A DNA stretch of 64,000 nt. It comes from Oscillospiraceae bacterium. GTDB taxonomy: Bacteria; Bacillota; Clostridia; Oscillospirales; Oscillospiraceae. How positions within the stretch are numbered: the stretch's first letter is position 1; the number at the start of each line of letters is the position of its first letter. This document shows positions 24,946-34,954 of this stretch, piece after piece. A program made the position numbers and the translations under genes. Below the pieces are notes generated by a model. The model was not told the origin of the DNA. It did no database searches and saw only the letters and a program-made list of their open reading frames with translations. The stretch is taken from NCBI GenBank assembly GCA_017458065.1, contig JAFTGD010000010.1:62001-126000 (forward strand). Reading direction: 5' to 3'.

Positions 24946-25839
24946 TTATGCCGCGGAAGTAACTTCCGGAGAGGCTTCTGGCAAAGCTTCGGGCGCGACC
25001 GTTTCCGCTTCCTCGGCCTTGGTCATGGAGCTGAAGCCGACGGACTCGAAGACGGCGGTCGCTTCCTCACCGGTCAGGTAGTCCAGGAAGGCCTGGGCCG
25101 CTTCGGGGTTCTTGCTGATGTTCAGGACGGCGGCGGGGTAGATGACCTGGCCGCACATCTCGGCGGTCGCGGCGTCCGCGATCTCGAGGCCTGCGGAGAA
25201 GGCGTCGGTGGCATAGACGATGCCGCAGTCAACGCTCGCTTCGGAGACCTGGGTGGTAACTTCCTTCACATTGGTGCCGTAGGTGATGGCGCCGGCCTTG
25301 GCCAGGGCTTCTTCATCAAGGCCATAGTAGGCAAGGATCTTCTGGGTGTACTGGCCGACCGGGACATCGCTGTTGCCCATGGCCAGAAACACATCGCCGG
25401 CCGACAGCAGCTCGGCCAGCTGGTCGAAGCTCTCAATCCCCTTGGGGTTGCCTTCGGGAACAGCCAGGACGACCTTGTTCTCCAGCAGGTTCAGGCGGCT
25501 GCCTTCCAGGACAAAGTCCAGACCGTCGGTGTTCACTTCGGGGTCGGCTGTGATGTCCAGCTGGTTCATCTGCTTGGGGGCAGCGGAGATGAACAGGTCG
25601 CAGTCGGCGCCTTCCTGGATCTGGGTCTTCAGCGTCCCGGAAGAGTCAAAGTTATAGACCAGGGTCACACCGGGGTTGGCAGCCTCATAGAGCTCCTTGA
25701 TCTGGTTCAGGGTCTCCGTCATCGAAGCGGCGGCAAAGACGATCAGCTCGGTCTGCTCCGCGTCGGCGGCGAAGGCACTCGGTACTGCCAGCGCGAAGAT
25801 CATTGTCAGCGCCAGCAGCAGGGCAAGTACTTTTTTCAT
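24946..25839 (-). CDS. modA: molybdate-binding periplasmic-type protein ModA
   Basis: A 297-residue substrate-binding protein. A signal peptide at about 1-24 ends in PSAFA-AD, with no lipobox Cys. VFAAASMTETLNQIK is the oxyanion-binding start and SDVPVGQYTQKIL a further pocket strand. An extra C-terminal tail of about 25 residues rich in Glu, Ala, Pro and Thr follows the fold. Without a lipobox or sortase signal it is unclear how it is held at the surface of a Gram-positive cell; an uncleaved signal is possible. A palindrome lies just upstream. Confidence 0.9.
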   Translation of the reverse strand: MKKVLALLLALTMIFALAVPSAFAADAEQTELIVFAAASMTETLNQIKELYEAANPGVTLVYNFDSSGTLKTQIQEGADCDLFISAAPKQMNQLDITADPEVNTDGLDFVLEGSRLNLLENKVVLAVPEGNPKGIESFDQLAELLSAGDVFLAMGNSDVPVGQYTQKILAYYGLDEEALAKAGAITYGTNVKEVTTQVSEASVDCGIVYATDAFSAGLEIADAATAEMCGQVIYPAAVLNISKNPEAAQAFLDYLTGEEATAVFESVGFSSMTKAEEAETVAPEALPEASPEVTSAA

Positions 25840-25882
25840 AAGGTTTACTCCTTCTTCCCATGTTTCAGGGATTACAAATATT

Positions 25883-25912
25883 TATATAAACGTATTTTTC
25901 AACGTTTATATA
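25883..25912. promoter_or_regulatory. palindromic operator candidate upstream of modA
   Basis: Two perfect 10-base arms TATATAAACG and CGTTTATATA separated by ten bases, 44 bases before the modA start codon. The TATATA-rich arms resemble ModE sites in general style. It may be the target of the NTP-transferase/ModE fusion. Confidence 0.55.
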
Positions 25913-25940
25913 CGCAGGGGGTGTCCAATCTCCGCCGCTC

Positions 25941-26966
25941 TTATACTCCTTTTCCGAAGCCGCAGTTCGGGAAGTGGCAGACCTTGCAGTTGAGGCAGAG
26001 ACCGCCGTGGCCGAGACCGGCGAGGTATTCCTTTGTCACCGGGGTGTCCGTCATCAGATACGGCAACACCAGGTCAAAAATCGTTCTCTTGGCATACATC
26101 ACACAGCCGGGCAGGCCGCAGATCGGGCGTCCGTCATCCGTATACGAGACCAGGAACATCGCCCCCGGCAGCACGGGCGCCCCGTAGGACACGATATTGG
26201 CCCCGGTGTTCCTGATGGCAAGGGGGGTCTTGTCGTCCGGGTCGACGCTCATGCCGCCGGTGCAGATCACCATCTCGCAGCCTTTGGCCAGCATGTCCTG
26301 AATGGCGGCGGTGATCTTCTCATGATCATCGTTGAGGATGACGTGCTCCGCCATCTCGCCGCCGAACTCGGCCATCTTCTGCTGGATCACAGGAGTGAAG
26401 GTGTCTTCGATCCGGCCGTAGAAGACCTCGTTCCCCGTTGTGACAAGGCCGTACTTCTTGGGCTTCGCCGGGACAAGGCGCATGATGGGCGTATCGCCCG
26501 CGGCGGCTTTCGCCGCCTCCATACGCTCCTTCTTGATCACCAGCGGGATCACGCGGGTGCCGCAGAGCTTGTCCCCCTTCTTGACCATAAAGCCGGAGGC
26601 CCTGGTCGCAATCATCATATCGCCCAGCGAGTTGACCGCCCGCAGGCGCTCGAGGTCCACCAGGAAGAGACCGTCCACATCCGCGATCAGCTCGATCTTG
26701 CCTTCCTTTGGCTCGGTGGCGGACATGTTGTCGTTCCTGCAGATGTCCCGCAGGATATACGCAGCGTCATTCTCATGGAGCATGGTCTCGTCGTTTTCCC
26801 AGATATATACGGTGTCCTTGCCCACGCTCAGCAGCACCGGCACATCCTCCGGCCGGATTACATGCCCCTTGCGGAACACGGCATCCTTTGTGACCCCTTT
26901 GATGATCTGGGTAATATCATGACACAGGACCTGACCGACAGCGTCCTCGGTTTTCATCAGTTTCAT
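25941..26966 (-). CDS. MoeA/MogA-like molybdopterin-binding protein with Cys-rich tail
   Basis: A 341-residue protein. The N-terminal 60 residues (TEDAVGQVLCHDITQI) resemble the start of MoeA-type proteins. From about residue 170 a MoCF/MogA-like domain follows (GLVTTGNEVFYGRIEDTF; VICTGGMSVDPDD). The usual MoeA middle insert is reduced. The last 20 residues hold C324, C327, C330 and C335, a likely metal site absent from ordinary MoeA. GGAGGAG fixes the ATG at 26966. It stands directly upstream of modABC and probably serves cofactor insertion for the aldehyde oxidoreductase. A normal MoeA is encoded at 42137-43345. Confidence 0.78.
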   Translation of the reverse strand: MKLMKTEDAVGQVLCHDITQIIKGVTKDAVFRKGHVIRPEDVPVLLSVGKDTVYIWENDETMLHENDAAYILRDICRNDNMSATEPKEGKIELIADVDGLFLVDLERLRAVNSLGDMMIATRASGFMVKKGDKLCGTRVIPLVIKKERMEAAKAAAGDTPIMRLVPAKPKKYGLVTTGNEVFYGRIEDTFTPVIQQKMAEFGGEMAEHVILNDDHEKITAAIQDMLAKGCEMVICTGGMSVDPDDKTPLAIRNTGANIVSYGAPVLPGAMFLVSYTDDGRPICGLPGCVMYAKRTIFDLVLPYLMTDTPVTKEYLAGLGHGGLCLNCKVCHFPNCGFGKGV

Positions 26967-27070
26967 GGCTGCTCCTCCACGTCTGTTACTGAAAAGCGAT
27001 TTGTAAAAAAATACCAATCGTATAAAATATTAAACGGCAAAAAAAACCGAAAAACAAGACTTGACAAGAA

Positions 27071-27123
27071 AAATCGTCAGAGTGCACAAGAAAATTCAAT
27101 CATTTTATGCATTCTGACGATTT
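27071..27123. repeat. 16-base inverted repeat
   Basis: Arms 27071-27086 and 27108-27123 match at 15 of 16 positions around a 21-base AT-rich spacer. It lies between the flavodiiron gene's hairpin and the promoter region of the MoeA-like gene. It could be an operator or a terminator; on the reverse strand the second arm is followed by TTCTTG. Confidence 0.55.
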
Positions 27124-27136
27124 GCTGTTTTATGGT

Positions 27137-27166
27137 TTTCCGCGCCGGGCTCATCCGGCGCGGAAA
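27137..27166 (-). terminator. hairpin after the flavodiiron gene
   Basis: A 12-bp stem TTTCCGCGCCGG/CCGGCGCGGAAA directly after the flavodiiron stop codon. There is no U run, so termination may rely on the stem or on the following inverted repeat. Confidence 0.5.
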
Positions 27167-27169
27167 CTG

Positions 27170-28678
27170 TTATGCCTCTTCAAAGGCAGTCGCCGGAGCG
27201 CCGCAGATCGGGCAGACATAGTCCTCGGGGACCTCGTCGCCTTCATAGACATATCCGCAGATCTTGCAGACCCACTTCTTTGCCGCCGTGGCGTCATGCT
27301 CTTCTGCCGCCTCGCCGCCGTTCAGGACAGAAGCCGACACCGCCTCGGCCAGTGCCGCCAGCGCTTCGGAATCCCCGCTGTCGGGACTGGACATGATCGT
27401 GACGGTCTCGCCCACCACCGTGCAGCCCTGCAGCCGGTCGACGATCTCCTTCATCAGCTTGCCGGAGGCCGGGGACCAGCTTCCGTTCTCCACGATGGCA
27501 AAGCGGCGGTTCTGCAGGTTGTGCGCTTCCAGATCCAGCAGGAAGTTCTTCATCGGGGTGAAAATACCCATGTTATAGGTAATGGAGGCCAGCACGATGT
27601 GGCTGCAGCGGAAGGCCTCGCCAATCAGTTCGCTCACATGGGTCTTGGACACGTCGTACACCGCCACATCCGCGATGCCGTTCTGCGAGATCTGCGCGGC
27701 GAGGGAGTTGGCCGCGCTCTCAGTCCCGCCGTAGACGGAGCCGTACACCACCATGACCGCGTTCTCCTCCGGGGTGTAGCTGCTCCAGAGGTCGTACTTC
27801 TCGAGGATCCAACCGAGATTCTCTCTCCAGACCGGGCCGTGGGTCGGACACAGCATCTTGATGTCCACTGTGGCCGCCTTGGCAAGGACATCCTGGACCT
27901 GCTTGCCGTACTTGCCGACGATGTTGCAGTAATAGCGTCTCGCATCCGGGAGCCAGTCCTTCTCAAAGTCCACTTCGTCGGCAAAGAGGTTGCCGTTCAG
28001 CGCGCCGAAGCTGCCGAAGGCGTCAGCCGAGAACAGCGCGCCGGATACCGTGTCGTAGGTCATCATGACCTCCGGCCAGTGAACCATCGGCGCCGCGACG
28101 AAGGCCAGCGTGTGCCTGCCGGTATTCAGAGTGTCGCCCTCGTTGACAAAGATCGCCCGGTCGGAAATGTCGCAGGCAAAGAACTGGTTCAGGATCAGGG
28201 ACGCCGTCAGCGTGCAGACGACGGTGGCGTTGGGATAGCGCACCAGCACCTCGGAGATGGCGGAGCTGTGGTCCGGCTCCATGTGGTTCACGATAAGGTA
28301 GTCCAGGTCTCGCCCGTCCAGGACCGCCGTCAGGTTCTCAAAGAACTGACCGGTCACCGAGCGGTCCACCGTGTCCACAAGGACGGTCTTCTCGTCCAGG
28401 ATGACATAGGAGTTGTAGGCCACGCCGCGCGGAATGGGATAGACGTTCTCGAAGAGCTGGATCCTCCGGTCGCTGACGCCGATATAGACGATGTCGTCCG
28501 TCACCATGCGGCAGCTGCCGATGCCGGCAAACTTCTTCTTGCCCTCAAAGGGCTTGCCGTTCTCCTGCTCGCCCTCGGCAAAGGCAGTCACGCCGCCCAG
28601 GACACTGGCCGCGGCAAGTCCCGCCGCTCCGGCCGCCGCCGCTTTGAGAAAGTCTCTTCTTGCGATTTCTTTGCTCAT
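27170..28678 (-). CDS. flavodiiron protein with Tat signal and C-terminal rubredoxin domain
   Basis: A 502-residue A-type flavoprotein. The lactamase-like diiron domain carries HMEPDH (H132, E134, D136, H137), H200, D219 and H280. The flavodoxin domain begins at about 307 ([10 protein letters not shown]), and a rubredoxin domain closes the protein (C471, C474, C489, C492). Such enzymes reduce O2 or NO, the rubredoxin passing electrons. Unusually, the first 34 residues read as a twin-arginine signal: RRDFLKAAA, a hydrophobic alanine/glycine stretch, then TAFA-EG. GGGAGGAG places the start at 28678, so the signal is part of the gene. Classical family members are cytoplasmic. No tat genes are in the window. 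Confidence 0.88.
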   Translation of the reverse strand: MSKEIARRDFLKAAAAGAAGLAAASVLGGVTAFAEGEQENGKPFEGKKKFAGIGSCRMVTDDIVYIGVSDRRIQLFENVYPIPRGVAYNSYVILDEKTVLVDTVDRSVTGQFFENLTAVLDGRDLDYLIVNHMEPDHSSAISEVLVRYPNATVVCTLTASLILNQFFACDISDRAIFVNEGDTLNTGRHTLAFVAAPMVHWPEVMMTYDTVSGALFSADAFGSFGALNGNLFADEVDFEKDWLPDARRYYCNIVGKYGKQVQDVLAKAATVDIKMLCPTHGPVWRENLGWILEKYDLWSSYTPEENAVMVVYGSVYGGTESAANSLAAQISQNGIADVAVYDVSKTHVSELIGEAFRCSHIVLASITYNMGIFTPMKNFLLDLEAHNLQNRRFAIVENGSWSPASGKLMKEIVDRLQGCTVVGETVTIMSSPDSGDSEALAALAEAVSASVLNGGEAAEEHDATAAKKWVCKICGYVYEGDEVPEDYVCPICGAPATAFEEA

Positions 28679-28723
28679 AGAAAATCTCCTCCCATTGTTT
28701 GTTTTCTGAGGACTTCTGCCCAT

Positions 28724-28752
28724 AGTATATCCGAACGTCAAAAAGAACGCAA
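28724..28752 (-). promoter_or_regulatory. promoter of the flavodiiron gene
   Basis: Reverse-strand TTGCGT (28752-28747), a 17-base spacer and TATACT (28729-28724), 46 bases upstream of the start codon. Confidence 0.6.
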
Positions 28753-28820
28753 TGCTTTCTTTTCTGCACTGCGTTCTTTCCTGTATGCTGCCGATCCTGT
28801 TTAGTTTTTCTCCGCTTCTT

Positions 28821-29453
28821 TTAGGCTTTTTTCTTGTACCCGCAGTCGCAGTAGGGTCCGCCGGAGGCCAGGGTGTATTCCCGGACGAAGATCGATGCTC
28901 CACCCGCTTCGCTCATGGTATAGTCCAGCCTGCACATCGCCGAGACGTATTCAAAGAGCCCCAGCTCTTTCATCAGCGTGCAGATCCCGCATTTTGTAAA
29001 CCGTGCCTCATAGCCGCTGCCGTCAGGATACGGCAGAAAGTCCATGTTCCAGGAATAGGGGTTCCGGTCAGCGGCCTTTAGGGCGGCCGTGTCGCGCAGG
29101 GATTGATAGTCGTTGTCGGAGAACTTGTTCTTCCCGCTCATCCGGCAGAACAGCTTCATCGGCTCAATCATCATGGCCTCGCGGTAGTAATCCGTCACCG
29201 TCTCCACACTCGGCTTTTCCTCCAGCGAGAGCAGGAAGGCCGACAGCATCGCGCAGCTGAGGATATTCATCTTGAAGCGGTCCTGCGGCTCAAACTCTGG
29301 GAGCTTTTCGATGATCTCCCGGTACTTGCGATTCGCGCGTTTTGTGATCTCCTTCGCCTCCCCGCGGGAAAGCCCCATCACCGTGACCAGCTTTTCCCGA
29401 AAGGACTGCTCAAACAGCAGCCACATCCCCATCGGCATTCCGAATATCTTCAT
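28821..29453 (-). CDS. L-2-amino-thiazoline-4-carboxylic acid hydrolase-like protein
   Basis: A 210-residue soluble protein resembling the ATC hydrolase family. Typical features are a helical N-terminal half, then [29 protein letters not shown], and a late GGPYCDCGY. The family is named for an enzyme of cysteine formation from aminothiazoline carboxylate, but most members are untested and may be metal-binding proteins of other function. AGGAGG precedes the ATG. It stands alone between the flavodiiron and arabinofuranosidase genes. Confidence 0.75.
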   Translation of the reverse strand: MKIFGMPMGMWLLFEQSFREKLVTVMGLSRGEAKEITKRANRKYREIIEKLPEFEPQDRFKMNILSCAMLSAFLLSLEEKPSVETVTDYYREAMMIEPMKLFCRMSGKNKFSDNDYQSLRDTAALKAADRNPYSWNMDFLPYPDGSGYEARFTKCGICTLMKELGLFEYVSAMCRLDYTMSEAGGASIFVREYTLASGGPYCDCGYKKKA

Positions 29454-29551
29454 ATCGGAACCTCCTCAGTTAGTCTTTGCTAAATCATACCACATTTTCC
29501 GTCTTCCCGCAACCGCTTCCCTGCCGAAGAAACCGACGGAAGCGGTATGTA

Positions 29552-29581
29552 TTGACGGGTGTACCGGTTATGGTGTATCTT
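29552..29581 (+). promoter_or_regulatory. possible promoter of the GH51 gene
   Basis: TTGACG (29552-29557), an 18-base spacer and TATCTT (29576-29581), 71 bases upstream of the start codon. The -10 is weak. Confidence 0.4.
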
Positions 29582-29640
29582 TATTGCATGACTGTTCGCA
29601 CAGAAGACCTTTATCGCCGGCCTGACCTCCGGCAGTGTGA

Positions 29641-31158
<1,518 letters not shown>

Positions 31159-31179
31159 GCCTTCAGCAGAATCAAAAGG

Positions 31180-31216
31180 CCTCTCCCGACCGGTCGTGAA
31201 ACCGTCTCGGGAGAGG
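31180..31216 (+). terminator. terminator of the GH51 gene
   Basis: A 10-bp stem CCTCTCCCGA/TCGGGAGAGG followed by TCTTTTT. Confidence 0.8.
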
Positions 31217-31237
31217 TCTTTTTCTGTATGAATGGGC

Positions 31238-32455
31238 TTATGCTTTGCCGTGTCTGTAGATCGCGTCGCGAATTCTCTCCATGCCGGTTTGGATGATGCT
31301 GCGCGGCATCGCGAGGTTCAGCCGGATATAGCCTTTGGCATTGCCCACAAAGAGGCTGTCGCCGCCCTCCAGCAGGACGCCCGCCTCATTGGCGAAGAAG
31401 TCCGGCAGATCTTCCACGTCCGGGAGGCACGGCGCGATATTCACCCAGGCGAGATAGGTCGCCTCCGGGACAGAGAAGACGGCCTCCGGCAGGTACTCGG
31501 TCAGGAAGTCTTTGACATAGCGGAAGTTGCCGTCCAGATAGGTCCGCAGCTGATTCAGCCACTCGCCGCAGGACTCGTAGGCCGCCTGGTGGGCGGCAAC
31601 CGAGATCGGATTGACAAAGCCGACCGTCTTATCCCGGTCGCAGAACTCCCTGCGGGTGGTTTCATCCCGGATGATGATGTCGGAGAACATGAGCCCCGCC
31701 ATGTTGAAGGTCTTGCTGGCCGACATGCAGGTGATCAGCTTCGGATAGTTGGGCATGATCTTTGCCAGCGGAATATGGCTCAGGCCCTGGCGCAGAATAT
31801 CGCAGTGGATCTCGTCCGAGATGACCCACAGCTGGTACTTGCGGATGATCGCCGCGACCTTTCTCAGCTCCTCCTCGGTCCAGACTCTGCCGCTGGGGTT
31901 ATGCGGGTTGCACCAGATCACCAGTTTGGCCTTGGGATCGGAGCACTTGCGCTCAAAGTCCTCAAAGTCGATGGTGAAGCGGCCCTCCGCGTCGATCTTC
32001 AGCGGGGAGGTCAGCAGCTCCACCCTGTTGTACTCAGCCGTGTGGAGGAAGTAGCCGTAGGCCGGAGTGGGCGTCACGATCTTCTCGTCTGGGCCGACCA
32101 GGATCTCCGCCAGCTGATAAAGCGCGGGGATGATGCCCGGGGAGAACACCAGCTCTTCCCGCGGGAAGCTCCAGCCGTACCGCTCCCGGCACCAGCCCGA
32201 AAAGGCCTTGTAATAGTCATCCGTATACACGCAGCTGTATCCGAAGATGCGTCTGTCGATGCGGTCCTTCATCGCCTCGCAGATCTCGGGCGGTGTGGCA
32301 AACTCCATGTCCGCCACCCACATCCGGACAAATTCCTCGTCCTTGAAGGGGAACACCTTCTCCGGTCCGGCGTGGAAGATATATCCGCGGAATCCGTCCG
32401 TGTTCAGGGCATTGGTCCCCCGCCGTTCGATGATCTCGTCAAAGTGATAGGTCAT
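31238..32455 (-). CDS. MalY/PatB family C-S lyase (PLP aminotransferase fold)
   Basis: A 405-residue type I PLP enzyme of the MalY/PatB subgroup. The start HFDEIIERRGTNALNTDG is typical. VADMEFATPPEI is the family's signature loop, NPHNPSGR the central motif and K248 in SASKTFNMAG the PLP lysine. These enzymes cleave cystathionine or cysteine conjugates to a thiol, pyruvate and ammonia. GGGGAGG sits eight bases before the ATG at 32455; an upstream in-frame extension is rejected. It has no linked pathway genes. Confidence 0.88.
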   Translation of the reverse strand: MTYHFDEIIERRGTNALNTDGFRGYIFHAGPEKVFPFKDEEFVRMWVADMEFATPPEICEAMKDRIDRRIFGYSCVYTDDYYKAFSGWCRERYGWSFPREELVFSPGIIPALYQLAEILVGPDEKIVTPTPAYGYFLHTAEYNRVELLTSPLKIDAEGRFTIDFEDFERKCSDPKAKLVIWCNPHNPSGRVWTEEELRKVAAIIRKYQLWVISDEIHCDILRQGLSHIPLAKIMPNYPKLITCMSASKTFNMAGLMFSDIIIRDETTRREFCDRDKTVGFVNPISVAAHQAAYESCGEWLNQLRTYLDGNFRYVKDFLTEYLPEAVFSVPEATYLAWVNIAPCLPDVEDLPDFFANEAGVLLEGGDSLFVGNAKGYIRLNLAMPRSIIQTGMERIRDAIYRHGKA

Positions 32456-32591
32456 GTTCTGAGCCTCCCCGTTATTTTTTTGAGCTCTTCTTTTCAATGA
32501 TAACATCATTCCGGTATACCCGGCTGTCTTCCCCGTGGATATCCTTCATCATTTTCCATACAGGCCACCTTTCCCGCTGCTTTTCATGTCT

Positions 32592-33044
32592 TTATCCGTA
32601 TCTTCTCCCGTATTCTTTCCGGATCCGGGTGATCTCATCCGGATCCACCGCGTCCGTGTACTTCCCCAGCAGCTTCAGCTCGCCGAGGCATTGCCTGATC
32701 CTGTAGCTGGTCTCGATCAGACTGACTGCCATACGGCTGACGCGGAGATAGGCGATGGTGGGCAGTTCAACGTCGCCGAACAGGCCCCAGTTGATCTGCG
32801 CTTCCGTCGCCCCGGCACGCCGGAGTTCGTTGTCGATCTTTTTCTTCAGCGCATCGTACTTGCCCATGTGGTCTTTGAGCTCTTTCTGCGCCGCGGAGAG
32901 CAGGTCTTCGAGAACCGCGGGATCGTTCAGATCCCATTCGCTCTCCTCATAGTCCTGCTCAAACAGCGCGGCATAGTCGTCGACCGCAGTCGGGGATTCC
33001 GGGTCGATCTGATCCATGCGCTCGCCGAATTCTTTCCTGGTCAT
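32592..33044 (-). CDS. unknown acidic helical protein
   Basis: A 150-residue protein with no family I recognise. It is largely alpha-helical and charged: the N-terminal half is acidic (EQDYEESEWDLNDP), and a likely coiled-coil stretch lies near 50-75 (AAQKELKDHMGKYDALKKK). GAGGAG is correctly placed before the ATG. It follows the 64-residue gene by 24 bases, so the two probably form an operon. Confidence 0.6.
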   Translation of the reverse strand: MTRKEFGERMDQIDPESPTAVDDYAALFEQDYEESEWDLNDPAVLEDLLSAAQKELKDHMGKYDALKKKIDNELRRAGATEAQINWGLFGDVELPTIAYLRVSRMAVSLIETSYRIRQCLGELKLLGKYTDAVDPDEITRIRKEYGRRYG

Positions 33045-33068
33045 AATGCTCCTCGCTCCGTCAGGGGC

Positions 33069-33263
33069 TCAGGCGTCTTCTTCCCGGATCAGCTCGGTCC
33101 GGATGATGTCCTTGCGGGTGATGACCCGCTTCAGGCCTGGGACCGTATAGGTGTCGTTCCGGTTGGCAAAGCGAAGCCAGCGGTAAAACTCCTCCGTCTG
33201 GATATCCGATACCCGGATCTCCACAGTGCTGAGGTCTTCAAAATAGATTCTGGTTGTCTGCAT
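33069..33263 (-). CDS. small unknown protein
   Basis: A 64-residue basic/acidic mixed protein (MQTTRIYFEDLSTVEIRV) with no signal, Cys pair or named fold. The ATG at 33263 has AAAGGA six to eight bases upstream; a longer frame lacks a ribosome site. It is just upstream of the 150-residue unknown gene. Confidence 0.55.
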   Translation of the reverse strand: MQTTRIYFEDLSTVEIRVSDIQTEEFYRWLRFANRNDTYTVPGLKRVITRKDIIRTELIREEDA

Positions 33264-33424
33264 AATGGCTGTCCTTTCAAGTGGTTTGATCGTAATGCTG
33301 CGCATTCCGGCTCACTGTTGAGCTTCCCCCGGAAGCCGCAGGTGCTCATCTCTGTCTATAGTATCCACGATTCGATATTGGTTGCAGATGCATATCTCTC
33401 AAACGCAGTTTTCTCCGTCAGTTT

Positions 33425-34141
33425 TCATCTGCAGCTTCTGTATTCGTAGATCAGCTTGTCATATACCCCGTCTTCGACCGTAAGGCTGCCCTTCTCTATA
33501 TGGACCAGCTTCATCCCCGCTTTCTCGAGGACCCGCTTCGAGGATACGTTCTCCGCTGCGCACCAGGCGGTCACACAGGGGATGCCTTCATTCTCCGTCA
33601 GATATTCCAACACTTTCTTCAGTGCCTCGGTGGCAAGACCGCGTCCCTGCCAACCGGGTACAACGCTGAAGCCGACTTCGATTTGATCGTCCTTGTAATC
33701 ATAAGCTCCGATCGTGCCGACGATGACGTCATCCGTGTCCATGATCCATGAATAGGCATGCTCGTCGTCATAGCTGTCAATAAACCTTCGCACGGTTTCC
33801 TGCGCCATCTCCAACGTCGCATAGGGATTCCATCCGGAATACCGAACCATCGCCGGATCTGTCCCCAGACGACAGTACAAAGGCTCAGCATCTTCCGGTC
33901 GGTACCTGCGCAAGGTCAGTTGTTCTGTCCATAATTCAACCGTGCCGTGAACTTCGATCTCCTCTATGGAGACGATCTGGGAATTGTAGATCAGGCAGTC
34001 TTCAATGAAAATGCCGTCTTCCTCGCCTCCGTATTCACATTCCAGAAAATTGTAGTTCCCATACTCCGCCATGCCCGTAAAGGTCTCGGCCCAGCGATCC
34101 GTCACACGGACGTGTTTTCCATCGAATTTTGACAGATCCAT
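33425..34141 (-). CDS. GNAT N-acetyltransferase with an N-terminal extra domain
   Basis: A 238-residue protein. Residues 75-235 are a RimJ/RimL-type GNAT: LTLRRYRPEDAEPLY begins it, VVPGWQGRGLATEAL is the acetyl-CoA P-loop (Q/R-x-x-G-x-G/A), and NVSSKRVLEKAGM the C-terminal signature. Residues 1-65 form a short beta-rich domain (KFDGKHVRVTDRW...YNFLECEYG) that resembles Sm-like folds, which is not part of ordinary GNATs. Substrate unknown. Confidence 0.82.
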   Translation of the reverse strand: MDLSKFDGKHVRVTDRWAETFTGMAEYGNYNFLECEYGGEEDGIFIEDCLIYNSQIVSIEEIEVHGTVELWTEQLTLRRYRPEDAEPLYCRLGTDPAMVRYSGWNPYATLEMAQETVRRFIDSYDDEHAYSWIMDTDDVIVGTIGAYDYKDDQIEVGFSVVPGWQGRGLATEALKKVLEYLTENEGIPCVTAWCAAENVSSKRVLEKAGMKLVHIEKGSLTVEDGVYDKLIYEYRSCR

Positions 34142-34304
34142 CGTTCACTCCGTTCTGCTGAACCTGCTCTTCTCCTCATATAGGATTATTCCATGCGCTC
34201 GCAAATACCGGATTACTCTTTATCGGATATACTAACACAATATAAAGTATAACAGAAAATCAGACCTGCTTCAATTCTATTTTCATTCTCCCGAGGCCAA
34301 TCAT

Positions 34305-34344
34305 GACCAAAACCCGGGGGCCTTGTATCAGGTCCCCGGGTCGC
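34305..34344 (+). repeat. repeated hairpin element, copy 1
   Basis: A 40-base element with a GC-rich stem around ACCCGGGG/CCCCGGGT, followed here by CTTTTT. It matches copy 2 (35969-36008) at 36 of 40 positions. This copy looks like a terminator but no plus-strand gene ends here. The rest of 34142-34414 holds no gene. Confidence 0.7.
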
Positions 34345-34414
34345 TTTTTCGTAAGGCATCCGGAATGGCGATGACCACACTGTGGTCAGAACGGAAAGTC
34401 GCTCCTGATCGCCT

Positions 34415-34873
34415 TCATCTTTTCGAAGTCCGCGTCCTGGCATCCCGGCGCAGCAGTCTGATCCATTTCCTCTGCCGGTGGGCATAGAATGCTTTTGCCC
34501 ACAGCCAGATGAATATGGTTTTCCATCCGGCGCGGATCTCCACCTCATCGGTGTATTCCGTCTCCTTGCCCCGCTCTCTCAGCGTGATTTTATGATCCCA
34601 AACCCGAACATGCTCGTTGTGTTCCCTGCTCTGGATAATGTCGATATCAAAACGCTCGATCCGGATCGTATGCGTTCCAAAGGGGATAAAACCGAAGAGC
34701 TTGAAACGGTAGGAGGATACGCCGCCGACTCGCCAGACCGGGTCTTTGTCTTCGCTGAGCGGTGTAAAACTCGCATACGGCGAGGCAACGGCTTGCAGTG
34801 TCTCCAAATGTTGAAGCTTTTTGAATACGACTTCCCGCTTCGCAGGGAAGACCGATGTCTTATGTACAATCAT
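34415..34873 (-). CDS. SRPBCC-fold protein (START/polyketide-cyclase-like)
   Basis: A 152-residue protein with the pattern of a hydrophobic-ligand-binding START-like fold: KTSVFPAKREVVFKKLQHLETL at the start, PVWRVGGVSSYRFKLFGFIPFGTHTI in the middle strands and a long C-terminal helix (WLWAKAFYAHRQRKWIRL). Ligand and role are unknown. It is downstream of the membrane-protein gene at 34955 by 81 bases and may be co-transcribed with it. Confidence 0.65.
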   Translation of the reverse strand: MIVHKTSVFPAKREVVFKKLQHLETLQAVASPYASFTPLSEDKDPVWRVGGVSSYRFKLFGFIPFGTHTIRIERFDIDIIQSREHNEHVRVWDHKITLRERGKETEYTDEVEIRAGWKTIFIWLWAKAFYAHRQRKWIRLLRRDARTRTSKR

Positions 34874-34954
34874 TCAAGCCGCCCTTCCTTGTCTGCATAG
34901 CGCCGGATATCCTCGATGATCTCCCGCTCGCCCTCCCGGCCCTGAATGGAATCT

